Positions 8,041 to 18,205 of a stretch of 64,000 bases of DNA are shown here, piece by piece (within the stretch, counting starts at the first letter, position 1; each line of letters begins with the position of its first letter). This DNA is from Frateuria hangzhouensis. Its GTDB lineage: Bacteria > Pseudomonadota > Gammaproteobacteria > Xanthomonadales > Rhodanobacteraceae. The DNA is taken from positions 300,899 to 364,898 of the forward strand of contig NZ_JAPMIU010000003.1 in the NCBI RefSeq assembly GCF_026410505.1, read 5' to 3'. The notes below the pieces were generated by a model. The model was not told where the DNA came from. It ran no database searches and saw only the letters and a list, made by a program, of their open reading frames with translations. Both the position numbers and the translations under genes were made by a program.

Positions 8041-8826
8041 ATGTTCTCTTCCCTGTGGGTCGCCAAGACCGGCCTCGATGCGCAGCAGACGCGCATGGAC
8101 GTGGTCTCGCACAACCTGGCCAACGCCAACACCACCGGCTTCAAGACCTCGCGCGCCTCGTTCCAGGACCTGATCTACCAGAACCTGCGCCAGCCGGGCG
8201 GGCAGACCACCGAGCAGACCATCGCCCCGTCCGGCCTGATGCTGGGCACCGGCGTGCGCGTGGTCGGCAACGAGAAGCTGTTCACGCAGGGCAACATCGA
8301 GCAGACCGGCAATTCGCTGGACGTGGCCATCCAGGGCCGCGGCTTCCTGCAGGTGACCCAGCCGGACGGCACCATCGCCTATACACGCGACGGCTCGCTG
8401 CACATGGACCAGAACGGCCAGGTGGTCACCGCCAACGGTTATGCAGTTGACCCGGCGATCACCATCCCGGCCAACGCGCAGTCGATCACGATCGGCAGCG
8501 ACGGCACCGTCAGCATCACGCTGCCCGGCCAGGCCGCGCCGCAGCAGATCGGCACCGTGCAGTTGGCCGACTTCATCAACCCGGCCGGCCTGCAGCCCAA
8601 CGGCGACAACCTGTACCTGGAAACCGCTTCCTCCGGCACGCCGCAGATCGGCCAGCCAGGCCTGAACGGCCTGGGCACGCTGGCGCAGGGCGCGCTGGAG
8701 AGCTCCAACGTCAACGTGGTCGAGCAGATGGTCAACATGATCGAGACCCAGCGCACCTACGAGATGAACTCCAAGGCCATCTCCGCGGCCGACCAGATGC
8801 TGCAGTTCCTCACCAACAAGACCTGA
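8041..8826 (+). CDS. flgG: Distal rod protein FlgG
   Basis: A 261-residue protein with the classic FlgG start [20 protein letters not shown] and [21 protein letters not shown] segment after residue 45, [14 protein letters not shown], is the FlgG-specific sequence that makes the distal rod straight. The C-terminus is [20 protein letters not shown]. Length equals that of enteric FlgG. AGGAGA provides a strong ribosome binding site. Confidence 0.97.
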   Translation: MFSSLWVAKTGLDAQQTRMDVVSHNLANANTTGFKTSRASFQDLIYQNLRQPGGQTTEQTIAPSGLMLGTGVRVVGNEKLFTQGNIEQTGNSLDVAIQGRGFLQVTQPDGTIAYTRDGSLHMDQNGQVVTANGYAVDPAITIPANAQSITIGSDGTVSITLPGQAAPQQIGTVQLADFINPAGLQPNGDNLYLETASSGTPQIGQPGLNGLGTLAQGALESSNVNVVEQMVNMIETQRTYEMNSKAISAADQMLQFLTNKT

Positions 8827-8837
8827 GCGCCTTCAAG

Positions 8838-9515
8838 ATGTCCCTGTTCCGCCTTTCCACCGCCGCGCTGGCACTGGCGCTGCTCGCCGGCTGCATGGCC
8901 ATGCCGGCGCGCGACGACGCCGAGTGGGCGCCTACGCCGCCGATGCAGCCGGCCATCGCCGCCGCGCCCGCCGATGGCTCGATCTACCACGACAACCAGA
9001 ACATGGAGCTGTTCGTCGATGCGCGTGCGCACCGCGTGGGCGACATCCTCACCGTGCTGCTGGTGGAGAGCACCCAGGCGAGCAAGAAGGCCAGCACCAG
9101 CACCAGCAAGAAAGACAACGCCGACATCGGCGCGCCGACCGTCATGGGCCACGGCCTGTCGGTCAACGGCAACCCGCTCAGCGTCGGCATAAACAGCGAG
9201 CGCAGCTTCGACGGCAATGGCGCGTCCAGCCAGTCCAACCAGCTCACCGGCCAGATCACCGTCACCGTTGCCCAGCGCCTGTCCAACGGCAACCTGATCG
9301 TGCGTGGCGAAAAGTGGCTGACCATCAACCAGGGCCAGGAACTGGTGCGCATCGCCGGCATCGTGCGTCCGCAGGACATCAGCCCCGACAACACCGTGCC
9401 GTCGACCCGCGTGGCCGACGCGCGCATCAGCTACACCGGCCGCGGCACGCTGGCCGATGCGAACACGCGCGGGTGGTTGTCGCGGTTCTTCAATTCCAAG
9501 TGGATGCCGTTCTGA
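8838..9515 (+). CDS. flgH: Flagellar L-ring lipoprotein FlgH
   Basis: A 225-residue outer-membrane lipoprotein. The signal peptide ends in the lipobox LLAGC (Cys19). The mature part contains [20 protein letters not shown] and [10 protein letters not shown], both typical of FlgH, then a long beta-rich segment with [20 protein letters not shown] and [12 protein letters not shown]. FlgH polymerises into the L ring around the distal rod. flgI follows after a 209-bp gap holding repeats. Confidence 0.97.
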   Translation: MSLFRLSTAALALALLAGCMAMPARDDAEWAPTPPMQPAIAAAPADGSIYHDNQNMELFVDARAHRVGDILTVLLVESTQASKKASTSTSKKDNADIGAPTVMGHGLSVNGNPLSVGINSERSFDGNGASSQSNQLTGQITVTVAQRLSNGNLIVRGEKWLTINQGQELVRIAGIVRPQDISPDNTVPSTRVADARISYTGRGTLADANTRGWLSRFFNSKWMPF

Positions 9516-9545
9516 TGAACGCGAATCACAACCTCGCGCGATCCG

Positions 9546-9723
9546 CTCCCTCTCCCCCTTTCCCGATCAAGGATGGGGGAGAGGGTTGGGGTGAGGGGTC
9601 GATTGTCGCGAGCGGCGCCCGTCTGGCGCGCTCTGCTTTTGGCTCTTTCACGCACCGCCTGTCCAACCTTTTCCACAAGAGTGGCCCCTCACCCCAGCCC
9701 TCGCCCCGGAGGGGAGAGGGAGC
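9546..9723. repeat. CCCTCTCCCC/GGGGAGAGGG-type repeats between flgH and flgI
   Basis: Two inverted copies. The left has CCCTCTCCCCCTTTCCCG opposite GGGGGAGAGGGTTGGGGTGA; the right has CCCCTCACCCCAGCCCTC followed by CCGGAGGGGAGAGGGAGC. The outer inverted pair can fold across about 170 bp. The right end supplies the purine-rich sequence just before the flgI start. Confidence 0.75.
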
Positions 9724-9724
9724 T

Positions 9725-10822
9725 GTGCCGAGGCTTGTTCTGGGGCTCATGCTCTGCCTGTTCATCGATCCGGTGCACGCCGACAAGATTCGCGACCTCG
9801 CCTCCGTCGGCGGCGTGCGCTCCAATCAGCTGATCGGCTACGGCCTGGTGGTCGGCCTCGACGGCTCCGGCGACCAGACCACCCAGGCCCCGTTCACCAC
9901 CCAGAGCCTGGAGAACATGCTCCAGCAGTTCGGCATCACCGTGCCGCCGAACGCGCGCCCGCAGCTGAAGAACGCCGCGGCGGTGACCATCACCGCCGAC
10001 TTGCCGCCGTTCGCCAAGCCCGGGCAGACCATCGACGTCACCGTCGCCTCGATCGGCAACGCCAAGAGCCTGCGCGGCGGCCAGCTGCTGATGTCGCCGT
10101 TGCGCGGCGCCGACGGCAACGTCTATGCGATCGCCCAGGGCAGCGTGGTGGTCGGCGGCGTCAGCGCCCAAGGCAAGAGCGGCTCCAGCGTGCAGGTCAA
10201 CATCTCCGCCAGCGGACGCATCCCCAACGGCGCCTCGGTCGAACGCAGCGTGCCGTCTTCGTTCGGCAGCAGCGGCGAGCTGATGCTCAACCTCAACACC
10301 CCCGACTTCACCACCGCCGCGCGCATCGCGCAGGCCATCAACGCCGCCTACGGCCAGGGCACAGCGCAGCCGGTCGACGGTGGCACGGTGTCCGTGCGCG
10401 GCCCGCAGGACCCGGGCCAGAAGGTCGCCTGGCTGGGCATGATCCAGAACCTGGACGTGACCCCGGGCGAGGCGCCGGCCCGCGTGGTGATCAACTCGCG
10501 CACCGGCACCGTGGTGATCGGTTCGGACGTGCGCGTGACCGCCGCCGCCGTGGCGCACGGCGCCATCCAGGTGACCATCAGCGAACAGCCGCAGGTCAGC
10601 CAGCCGGCGCCGTTCTCGCGCGGGCAGACCGCGGTGGTGCCCAGCTCCGACGTGCAGGTCAGCGAGGAGGGCGCGCACATGTTCAAGTTCGGCCCCGGCG
10701 TGAGCCTGGACACCATCGTGCGCGCGGTGAACCAGGTCGGCGCCGCGCCGAGCGACTTGATCTCGATCCTGCAGGCGCTCAAGCAGGCTGGCGCGCTTCA
10801 TGCAGAGCTCGTCGTGATCTGA
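9725..10822 (+). CDS. flgI: Flagellar P-ring protein FlgI
   Basis: A 365-residue periplasmic protein. The frame is open far upstream, but the GTG at 9725 gives a good signal peptide ([19 protein letters not shown], cut before DKIRDLASV). The mature start [20 protein letters not shown] and [12 protein letters not shown] is diagnostic, as is the ending [20 protein letters not shown]. FlgI forms the P ring with help from FlgA. The ribosome binding site is the purine-rich end of an intergenic repeat (GGGGAGAGGGAGCT-GTG). The start codon choice is an inference from this and from the signal peptide. Confidence 0.93.
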   Translation: MPRLVLGLMLCLFIDPVHADKIRDLASVGGVRSNQLIGYGLVVGLDGSGDQTTQAPFTTQSLENMLQQFGITVPPNARPQLKNAAAVTITADLPPFAKPGQTIDVTVASIGNAKSLRGGQLLMSPLRGADGNVYAIAQGSVVVGGVSAQGKSGSSVQVNISASGRIPNGASVERSVPSSFGSSGELMLNLNTPDFTTAARIAQAINAAYGQGTAQPVDGGTVSVRGPQDPGQKVAWLGMIQNLDVTPGEAPARVVINSRTGTVVIGSDVRVTAAAVAHGAIQVTISEQPQVSQPAPFSRGQTAVVPSSDVQVSEEGAHMFKFGPGVSLDTIVRAVNQVGAAPSDLISILQALKQAGALHAELVVI

Positions 10823-10838
10823 GTACCGCGACGGAAAC

Positions 10839-11936
10839 ATGACGCCTGCCAACGCTTCCCTGCCTGCGCTCGACACCTGGACCGACCTGTCCGGGTTCGC
10901 CCAGTTGCGCGCGCAGGCCAAGGACAACGGCAAGGCCGCGCTGCCAAAGGTCGCCAAACAGTTCGAGGCGATCTTCACCCAGATGATGCTCAAGTCCATG
11001 CGCGACGCGAACGCCAGCTTCGGCGACAACGCGATGGGCGACAGCCAGCAGGGCAAGGCCTACCGCGACCTGTTCGACCAGCAGCTGTCGCTGTCGCTCT
11101 CGCAGGGCAACAACGGCCTGGGGATCGCCCGCCTGCTGGTACGCCAGCTCGGCGGCAAGGACGCCGAACCCAAGCCTGCGCCGGTGACCGACAACAAGGC
11201 CTTGCTGGCGAGCGTCGCCGCCGGCGCGTTGCCGGCCGGCGCGGCCGCCAGCCTGTTCGGACCGCTCGCGGCCGGCGCCCAAGCCGGCACCCGCGCCCTG
11301 CTGCACCTGGGCGAGCCCGCGGACGGGCAGGGCGGCGGCCTGCTTCCGCTCACCGCCGACGCCCATCCGGCACAGGGCTGGCGCGCCACGCTGGGCGAAC
11401 TGGCACATACCGCCGCGGACGTGGTCAGCAAGTTCGTCCCGGGCGATCCGGCCGGCTTCGTGCGCGCCATGGCGCCGCATGCGCAGGCCGCCGCCGACAA
11501 GCTGGGCGTCTCGGTACGCGCGCTGCTGGCACAGGCGGCGCTGGAAACCGGCTGGGGCAAGCACCTGCCACATCGGCATGACGGGTCCAGCAGCTTCAAC
11601 CTGTTCGGCATCAAGGCCGGCAGCCGCTGGGACGGCGACAAGGTCAGCGTGCCCACGCTGGAATACGAAGGTGGCGTGGCGGTGCGCAAGCGCGACAACT
11701 TCCGCGCCTACGACAGTCCCACCGACGCCTTTTCCGACTACGCGCGCCTGCTCGCCGACAACCCCCGTTACGCCCGCGCGCTGGGTCAGGGCGAGAACAT
11801 CGCCGGCTTCGCGCATGCGCTGAGCCGCGGCGGTTACGCCACCGACCCGGCCTATGCGGCCAAGCTCACCTCGATCGCCAACAGTCCGCAGATGCGCGAG
11901 GCGCTGGCGGCGCTGGACGAGGGGACGTTCAAGTGA
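10839..11936 (+). CDS. flgJ: FlgJ: rod-cap protein with C-terminal muramidase
   Basis: A 365-residue two-domain protein. The N-terminal third is the rod-binding domain (VAKQFEAIFTQMMLKSMRDA). An Ala/Gly-rich linker follows, then a peptidoglycan hydrolase domain of the FlgJ/SagA type from about residue 210. The probable catalytic Glu236 lies in AQAALETGWGKH; SSSFNLFGIKAGSRWDGD and DNFRAYDSPTDAFSDYARLL are conserved downstream. It opens the wall so the rod can pass. It ends the rod-hook gene run; flgK follows after 117 bp. Confidence 0.96.
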   Translation: MTPANASLPALDTWTDLSGFAQLRAQAKDNGKAALPKVAKQFEAIFTQMMLKSMRDANASFGDNAMGDSQQGKAYRDLFDQQLSLSLSQGNNGLGIARLLVRQLGGKDAEPKPAPVTDNKALLASVAAGALPAGAAASLFGPLAAGAQAGTRALLHLGEPADGQGGGLLPLTADAHPAQGWRATLGELAHTAADVVSKFVPGDPAGFVRAMAPHAQAAADKLGVSVRALLAQAALETGWGKHLPHRHDGSSSFNLFGIKAGSRWDGDKVSVPTLEYEGGVAVRKRDNFRAYDSPTDAFSDYARLLADNPRYARALGQGENIAGFAHALSRGGYATDPAYAAKLTSIANSPQMREALAALDEGTFK

Positions 11937-12053
11937 CGCGTCAACCGGCCGTCACAGCAGGCATGACGCACGCCTCCGCCAACTCCCGCTCCCTCTCCCT
12001 CGGCGATGCCGGGGAGAGGGAACAGAAGAGCTGCATCTCTCCAAGGAATCTCC

Positions 12054-13925
12054 ATGGCTGACCTGCTTTCCACCGGCGTCTCCGGCCTGCTCGCCGCGCA
12101 GGTGGGCTTGAGCACCACGGGCCACAACGTCTCCAACGTCAACACCGATGGCTACAGCCGGCAGCAGGTGAGCTTCGGCGCGCGCGCGCCGCAGGCCGAG
12201 GGCCGCTACTACGTGGGCACCGGCGTGGATACGGTGGCCGTGCAGCGCGCCTACAGCCAGCACCTCAATGCGGCGCTGTGGTCGGCGGCGTCCTCCAAGG
12301 GCCGCGCCGATGCCTTCCAGGGCCTGACCGACCAGCTCAACAACCAGCTCTCCGGCAGCAGCAATCTGCAAAGCTCGCTGGACACGTTCTTCGGCGCCGT
12401 GCAGGACATGGCCAACGCGCCGGCGGATGCCTCCGCGCGCGGCGTGCTGCTGGCCCGCGCCGGCGCGCTGGCGAGCACCTTCCGCGCGTTGTCCGGCCAG
12501 TTCGGCAGCCTCGACGGCCAGGTGCAGCGCCAGCTCACCGACACGGTCGCCTCGATCAACAGCGACAGCGCCGCCATCGCCAAGCTCAACGAGCGCATCC
12601 GCGCCTCCACCGGCGAGCAACCGGCAGACCTGCTGGACCAGCGCGACGCCCTGATCAAGAAGCTTTCCGGCGAAGTCGGCATCAGCGTGGCGTCGCAGAG
12701 CGATGGCACGCTCAGCGTGTTCGTCGGCAACGGCCAGGCGCTGGTCAGCGGCACCCAGTCCTACGAGCTGGGCACTGCGCAGAACAGCTACGATGCCACC
12801 CGGCTGGAAGTGGTCGACAAGGGCACCGGCGCGGTGCTGAGCGGCCGCATCGGCGGCGGCACGCTGGGCGCGCTGCTGGATTTCCGCAGCAACGTGCTCG
12901 ACCCGGCGCAGAACCAGCTCGGCCGCGCCGCGCTGGCGATGGCCGATGCGATGAACGCCCAGCATGCGCAGGGCGTGGATCTGAACGGCCAGCTCGGCGG
13001 CGATCTCTTCACCGTCGCCGGCCCGGCCGTGCAGGCGGCCAGTAGCAATGCCGGCAGCGCCACGCTCGCGGCGGATATCGATGACATCGGTGCACTGGGC
13101 AACCAGGACTACGTGCTTTCCTACGACGGCAGCGCCTGGGGCCTGCGCGACGGCAGCGGCGCGACGGTGGCGATGAGCGGCAGCGGTACCGCCGCCGATC
13201 CGTTCAAGGCCGGCGGCCTGAGTTTCGTGGTCGGCGGTGGCGCGGCCAGCGCGGGCGACAGCTTCCGCATCCAGCCGACCCGCAACGCCGCCGGCAGCAT
13301 GGCGGTGGCGATCACCGATCCGAACCAGCTCGCCGCCGCCGCACCGCTGGTTGGCAGCGCGGCCAGCGCCAATACCGGCAGCGCCGGCGTGGGCGCGCTC
13401 ACGGTCGCCGACGGCAGCGATCCGAACTTGTTCGCCGGCTCCAGCATCGTGTTCGCCTCGCCGACCAGCTACAGCATCGACGGCGGTCCGGCACAAACCT
13501 TCACCCCGGGCACGCCGATCGAGCACAACGGCTGGAGCCTCACGCTCGACGGCGATCCTGCGGCCGGCGACAGTTTCGGCGTGCAGGCCAACGCCAACGC
13601 GCGCGGCGACAACGCCAACGCGCTCAAGCTCGGTGCGGTGGCCAACCTGGGCGTGCTCGACGGCGGCGCCACCAGCGTCGGCCGCGCCTACGGCCAGCTG
13701 GTCGGCCAGGTCGGCAGCGCCGGCGCGCTGGCCGACGAGGCGGCCAAGACCCAGAACGCCGTGTTCAACCAGGCCATGGCCGCGCAGCAGAGCGTCAGCG
13801 GCGTGAACATCGACGAGGAGGCGGCCAACCTGGTGCGCTTCCAGCAGGCCTACCAGGCCTCGGCGCAGATCATCACCGCCGCCAACACCGTCTTCAACGC
13901 GCTGCTTGGCGCGTTCAGGGGCTGA
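12054..13925 (+). CDS. flgK: Hook-filament junction protein FlgK (HAP1)
   Basis: A 623-residue axial protein with N-terminal LLSTGVSGLLAAQVGLSTTG and HNVSNVNTDGYSRQQV, and C-terminal VSGVNIDEEAANLVRFQQAY followed by ASAQIITAANTVFNALL. A signature LLDQRDALIKKLSGEVGI lies near residue 205. The Gly/Ala/Ser-rich central domain (about residues 330-540) makes it somewhat long for the family. The ATG at 12054 with AAGGAA upstream is chosen over an upstream in-frame start at 12006, which would add non-homologous residues. It is exported with FlgN's help. Confidence 0.96.
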   Translation: MADLLSTGVSGLLAAQVGLSTTGHNVSNVNTDGYSRQQVSFGARAPQAEGRYYVGTGVDTVAVQRAYSQHLNAALWSAASSKGRADAFQGLTDQLNNQLSGSSNLQSSLDTFFGAVQDMANAPADASARGVLLARAGALASTFRALSGQFGSLDGQVQRQLTDTVASINSDSAAIAKLNERIRASTGEQPADLLDQRDALIKKLSGEVGISVASQSDGTLSVFVGNGQALVSGTQSYELGTAQNSYDATRLEVVDKGTGAVLSGRIGGGTLGALLDFRSNVLDPAQNQLGRAALAMADAMNAQHAQGVDLNGQLGGDLFTVAGPAVQAASSNAGSATLAADIDDIGALGNQDYVLSYDGSAWGLRDGSGATVAMSGSGTAADPFKAGGLSFVVGGGAASAGDSFRIQPTRNAAGSMAVAITDPNQLAAAAPLVGSAASANTGSAGVGALTVADGSDPNLFAGSSIVFASPTSYSIDGGPAQTFTPGTPIEHNGWSLTLDGDPAAGDSFGVQANANARGDNANALKLGAVANLGVLDGGATSVGRAYGQLVGQVGSAGALADEAAKTQNAVFNQAMAAQQSVSGVNIDEEAANLVRFQQAYQASAQIITAANTVFNALLGAFRG

Positions 13926-13935
13926 GGAAGCAACG

Positions 13936-15126
13936 ATGCGAGTCTCCACCAACTGGATGCAGCAGCAGTCGGTCAACACCATGATGGAGCGGCAGTCGGA
14001 CCTGTCCGGCATCCAGACCCAGATGGGCACCGGCAAGCGCATCAACCAGCCCTCCGACGATCCGGTCGGCGCCGCGCGCGCCGTGGAGCTGACCCACCTG
14101 GGCGCCGACACTGCGCAGTACCAGCGCAACATCACTTCGGCCAATGCGCGGCTGGGGCTGGAGGACCAGACCCTGTCCTCGGTCAACGACGTGCTCGGTC
14201 GCGTGCGCACGCTGCTGCTGCAAAGCATGAACGCCACTCAGACCGATGAATCGCGCAGCGACATCGCCGCCGAGATGGTGCAGTTGCGCGGGCAGTTGCT
14301 GGGCATGGCCAACAACAAGGATTCGCAGGGCGATTACATTTTCGCCGGCAACCGCACCGGCACCGCGCCGTTCCTGTCGCAAGGCGGCGTGAACTACGTA
14401 GGCGATGCCGGCCAGCGCATGGTCGCTGCCGGTCCGGGTCTGCAGGTGGCCACCGGCGACCCGGGCAGCGCCATCTTCATGGACATTCCCGACGGCAACG
14501 GCAGTTTCAGCCTCGCCGCCGGCGGCGCCAACACCGGCACCGCGGTGGCCGGCGCCAACAGCGTCACCGACGCCGGCGCCTGGGATGGCGGCAATTACCA
14601 GATCACCTTCACCGCCGCCGATGCCTACGAGATCCGCGACGGCGGCGGCGCGCTGGTGGACAGCGGCAGCTACGATCCGCAGAAGGGCGGCGCGATCGCC
14701 TTCAAGGGCGTGCAGGTGGCCTTCAGCGGCACGCCCGCGGCAGGCGACAGCTTTGCCGTGGCGCCCTCGTCCAGCCAGGACATGTTCGCCACGCTCGACA
14801 GCATCATCGCCACGCTGCAGATGCCCAACGGCGGCGGCGCCGCCATGCAGAACACGCTCAACGGCGAGCTGGCCAATATCGACCAGTCGGTCGGCTCGGT
14901 GATCCAGGCGCGCGCGGCGGTCGGCGCGCGCATGAATGCGCTCGACCAGCAGGCCTCGCTCAACGACGACCTGGCCCTGCAGCACAAGACCGCGCTGTCG
15001 GACGTGCAGGACCTGGATTACTACGACGCGGTCAGCCGCCTGAGCCTGCAGAGCTCCGCCCTGCAGGCCGCGCAGATGACCTTCAGCAAGCTGCAGAACA
15101 TGTCGCTGTTCGATTACCTGCGCTGA
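13936..15126 (+). CDS. flgL: Hook-filament junction protein FlgL (HAP3)
   Basis: A 396-residue flagellin-like junction protein. It begins MRVSTNWMQQQSVNTMMERQ, then GTGKRINQPSDDPVGAARAV, and ends with the flagellin C-terminal motif SSALQAAQMTFSKLQNMSLF. An in-frame ATG at 13906 lies inside flgK's end and is rejected; the one at 13936 is preceded by GAGGAAG. It is 10 bp from flgK and probably co-transcribed. Confidence 0.96.
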   Translation: MRVSTNWMQQQSVNTMMERQSDLSGIQTQMGTGKRINQPSDDPVGAARAVELTHLGADTAQYQRNITSANARLGLEDQTLSSVNDVLGRVRTLLLQSMNATQTDESRSDIAAEMVQLRGQLLGMANNKDSQGDYIFAGNRTGTAPFLSQGGVNYVGDAGQRMVAAGPGLQVATGDPGSAIFMDIPDGNGSFSLAAGGANTGTAVAGANSVTDAGAWDGGNYQITFTAADAYEIRDGGGALVDSGSYDPQKGGAIAFKGVQVAFSGTPAAGDSFAVAPSSSQDMFATLDSIIATLQMPNGGGAAMQNTLNGELANIDQSVGSVIQARAAVGARMNALDQQASLNDDLALQHKTALSDVQDLDYYDAVSRLSLQSSALQAAQMTFSKLQNMSLFDYLR

Positions 15127-15172
15127 TCCGCCGGTCCGGTCAGCGCAAGCGAAAACAAATGTCAACACGTGC

Positions 15173-15199
15173 TCAAGTTTCCATGGAAGGGGTCGAAAA
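15173..15199 (+). promoter_or_regulatory. Sigma-28 promoter of fliC
   Basis: TCAAGTTT, 11 bases, GTCGAAAA. Both halves are close to the FliA consensus and the spacing is exact. The fliC ATG is 92 bp downstream, giving a long leader as is common for flagellin mRNAs. Confidence 0.8.
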
Positions 15200-15290
15200 A
15201 GTGCCTGAGGCGGCGGTGTTCCCAACGGAATCCCCGCTGGCTACCACCGCCGGCCACCGGCACTGAAGACCCTATCCGGAGATAAATCCC

Positions 15291-16724
15291 ATGGTCATGA
15301 GCGTCAACACCAACATCAGCTCGCTGAACGCCCAGAAGAACCTGGCTGCCACGCAGAGCAAGCTCGCCACCGCGATCGAGCGCCTGTCCTCGGGCATGCG
15401 CATCAACAGCGCCAAGGACGATGCCGCTGGCCTCGCCATCTCGACCCGCTTCACCACGCAGATCAACGGCCTGAACCAGGCCGTCAGCAATGCCAACGAC
15501 GGCATCTCGCTGGCGCAGACCACCGAGTCGGCGCTGAACGAGGTGACCAACAACATGCAGCGTATCCGTACGCTGGCCGTGCAGTCCGCCAACGCCACCA
15601 ACTCCGACTCCGACCGCGCCGCGCTCGATGCCGAAGTGCAGCAGCGCCTGGCCGAGATCACCCGCATCGCCACGCAGACCACGTTCAACGGTCGCCACGT
15701 ACTGGACGGCAGCTTCGGCAGCGCCGCATTCCAGATCGGCGCCAACGTCGGCGAGACCATCTCGGTGGACCTGGGCCAGGGCGTCAAGACCAGCCAGATC
15801 GGCCAGATCGCCACGGCCAGCAGCAGCGCGGCGTTCTCCACCGGCGTGAAGATCGACGGCGACCTCACCATCAACCTGGCCGATGGCGGCGGCGCCGGTG
15901 TGGCCACCACGGCCACCGTGGCCAAGGGCACCTACACCTCGGTGGAGTCCCTGGCCGACGCGATCAACGAAGCTGCCGTGAAGGCGGGCGGTTCCGGTGA
16001 CGTGGCGAGCGTCGATGCCGCCACCGGCAACCTGGTTCTCGCCACCGCCACCACCGGCGGCGCCACGACCTTCACCGGCGCACAGGCCGCTGCCGGCAAG
16101 ATCGGCACCGCTGCCCTGGCGGTCGGCACCGTGGCCGGCTCGGCCGACGCGGTGGGCGACATCGTGCTGGATGACGGCGACCTCTCGCTGCAGGTGGGCG
16201 ACGGCTCGGCCGTGGAGATCGACGCGGGCACCTACCATGGCGTGCAGGAGCTGGCCGACGCGATCAACTCCAAGGGCATCAGCGGCCTGCACGCGTCCGT
16301 GGATGGGGACAACAAGCTGCAGATCTCCTCGCAGGAGACCCTGACCATCGGCGGCACCGCCGCAGGTGAGACGGCGACCAAGCTCACGGCGGGCACGATC
16401 GCGGTGTCCGGTTCGCTCAGCACGGTCAACATCAAGGACGTCGCCGGCGCGAACGACACCATCAGCCGCATCGACGCCGCGCTGTCCTCGGTCAGCGCCA
16501 TGCGCAGCGACCTGGGTGCGGTGCAGAACCGCTTCAGCTCCACCATCGCCAACCTGCAGACCATCTCGCAGAATCTGTCTGCCTCGCGCAGCCAGATCCA
16601 GGATGCGGACTTCGCGGCCGAGACGGCCAACATGTCCAGCGCGAACATCCTGCAGCAGGCCGGTGTCTCGGTGCTGGCGCAGGCCAACTCCACCACGCAG
16701 AGCGTGCTCAAGCTCCTGCAGTAA
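15291..16724 (+). CDS. fliC: Flagellin FliC
   Basis: A 477-residue flagellin. The conserved N-terminal D0/D1 region reads NTNISSLNAQKNLAATQSKL and SSGMRINSAKDDAAGLAIS. The C-terminal D1/D0 region has SRIDAALSSVSAMRSDLGAV and ANILQQAGVSVLAQANSTTQ. The central residues, about 180-380, are Gly/Ala/Thr-rich surface domains. It is the only flagellin gene in the window. Two in-frame ATGs (15291, 15297) are possible. A sigma-28 promoter lies upstream and a strong hairpin downstream (16737-16764), so the gene is likely monocistronic. Confidence 0.97.
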   Translation: MVMSVNTNISSLNAQKNLAATQSKLATAIERLSSGMRINSAKDDAAGLAISTRFTTQINGLNQAVSNANDGISLAQTTESALNEVTNNMQRIRTLAVQSANATNSDSDRAALDAEVQQRLAEITRIATQTTFNGRHVLDGSFGSAAFQIGANVGETISVDLGQGVKTSQIGQIATASSSAAFSTGVKIDGDLTINLADGGGAGVATTATVAKGTYTSVESLADAINEAAVKAGGSGDVASVDAATGNLVLATATTGGATTFTGAQAAAGKIGTAALAVGTVAGSADAVGDIVLDDGDLSLQVGDGSAVEIDAGTYHGVQELADAINSKGISGLHASVDGDNKLQISSQETLTIGGTAAGETATKLTAGTIAVSGSLSTVNIKDVAGANDTISRIDAALSSVSAMRSDLGAVQNRFSSTIANLQTISQNLSASRSQIQDADFAAETANMSSANILQQAGVSVLAQANSTTQSVLKLLQ

Positions 16725-16736
16725 CAGTTGAAACCC

Positions 16737-16764
16737 GGAGCGGCCGCGGCAACGCGGCCGCTCC
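16737..16764 (+). terminator. Strong hairpin after fliC
   Basis: A perfect 12-bp GC-rich stem (GGAGCGGCCGCG and its complement) closed by a GCAA tetraloop, 12 bp after the fliC stop. A T-run does not follow, so it may act as an mRNA 3' stabiliser or a weak terminator rather than a classical one. Confidence 0.6.
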
Positions 16765-16788
16765 CCCTATTCAAGGAAACCAAGGCTC

Positions 16789-18189
16789 ATGGCACTCACC
16801 GTAGGTTCCACCGCACCGACGACGGGCTTGCTGACTTCCATGGGCGTGGGTTCCGGCATCGACGTCGACAAGCTGGTCACCACGCTGGTCGAGGCCAAGA
16901 AGAAACCCCAGCAAGACCAGATCACCAATCTGGCAACCGCGACCAATACCGAACTGTCCGGTCTGGGCCAGATCAGCGCGGCCCTTTCGGCCTTGCAGTC
17001 GGCCATGGCGCCGCTGAGCGACGGCAGCGCCTTCAGCGCGCGCACGATCAGCAGCAGCGAGACGGACGTGCTCTCCGCCAGCGGCACCGCCGGCGGCCCG
17101 GTCAGCGGCAACTACGCGATCGAGGTCACCCAGCTGGCCAGCTCGCTCAAGGCGTCCTCCGGTGCATTCGAGACGGCCAACACTGCCGTGGGCACCGGCA
17201 CGCTCACGCTGTCGGTCGACGGCCAGTCGATGAGCCTGGAGCTGGGCGAGGACAACAATTCGCTGGCGGCGATCCGCGACGCGATCAACAAATCGCCCGA
17301 CAACCCCGGCATTGCCGCCACCATCGTCACCGGCACCGACGGCGCGCACCTGGTCCTGAGCGGCACGCGCACCGGCGCGGCCAACGGATTCACGGTCAGC
17401 AGCAGCGGCGGCGACGGTGGCCTGGCCGCACTCAGCTATGACCCGGCCGCCAGCAGCGGCAACGCGCTGAGCGTGATCACCGAGGCGCAGGACGCCCAAT
17501 ACACCATCGACGGGCTGGCCGGCCACAGCGCCAGCAACACCGTAAGCGGCGCCATCGACGGCCTGACGCTGAACCTCGTCAAGGAGGGCAGCAGCAAGGT
17601 GACCGTGGCCGACGACGATTCCAAGGCGACCTCCGCACTGACCAACCTGGTCAACACGTACAACAGCTTCGTGGGCATCTACAAAGGGCTCACGCGCTAC
17701 GACCAGACCACCGGCACAGCCGGCGCGATGATCGGCGACTCCACCCTCAACAGCATCAGCAGCAAGCTGGCCAACATCGTCAGCAGCGCCGCCAACGGAT
17801 CCACGCTGGCGTCCATCGGCATATCGCTGCAGGTGGACGGCACCCTCGAGCTCGACAGCGACAAGCTGAAGAAGGCGATGTCCGACGGCGGCGCCAAGGT
17901 GGCCAATCTGTTCGGCGGCGAGAACGGCTTCAGCGCCAGGTTCACCAATCAGCTGGACCAGTGGATGGGCGACAGCGGCGTCATTGCCAACCGTACCGAG
18001 AGCCTCAGCGAAAAACTCAAGGACCTGTCCGACCAGCAGCAGGTGCTCGACACCCGCATGGCCGACCTCACGGCGCGCTACCAGGCCCAGTTCACCGCGC
18101 TGGACACGCTGATGGCCAAGCTCAACAGCACCAGCAGCTACCTCACCCAGCAGTTCGACGCCCTGATGGCGGCGAACAAGAACAAGTAA
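16789..18189 (+). CDS. fliD: Filament cap protein FliD (HAP2)
   Basis: A 466-residue protein with N-terminal SMGVGSGIDVDKLVTTLVEA, the usual FliD opening, and C-terminal helical region RMADLTARYQAQFTALDTLM followed by STSSYLTQQFDAL. It caps the filament and folds flagellin as it emerges. Central segments include YTIDGLAGHSASNTVSGAID and GLTLNLVKEGSSKVTV. It starts 25 bp after the fliC hairpin and leads into fliS and the fliT-like gene. Confidence 0.96.
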   Translation: MALTVGSTAPTTGLLTSMGVGSGIDVDKLVTTLVEAKKKPQQDQITNLATATNTELSGLGQISAALSALQSAMAPLSDGSAFSARTISSSETDVLSASGTAGGPVSGNYAIEVTQLASSLKASSGAFETANTAVGTGTLTLSVDGQSMSLELGEDNNSLAAIRDAINKSPDNPGIAATIVTGTDGAHLVLSGTRTGAANGFTVSSSGGDGGLAALSYDPAASSGNALSVITEAQDAQYTIDGLAGHSASNTVSGAIDGLTLNLVKEGSSKVTVADDDSKATSALTNLVNTYNSFVGIYKGLTRYDQTTGTAGAMIGDSTLNSISSKLANIVSSAANGSTLASIGISLQVDGTLELDSDKLKKAMSDGGAKVANLFGGENGFSARFTNQLDQWMGDSGVIANRTESLSEKLKDLSDQQQVLDTRMADLTARYQAQFTALDTLMAKLNSTSSYLTQQFDALMAANKNK

Positions 18190-18205
18190 GAAGAGGAATC
18201 CCACC

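Noticed and set aside
8924..9724. Upstream extension of the flgI frame through flgH
   Set aside because: It overlaps the well-supported flgH gene and repeats. The signal peptide starting at GTG 9725 is the natural N-terminus.
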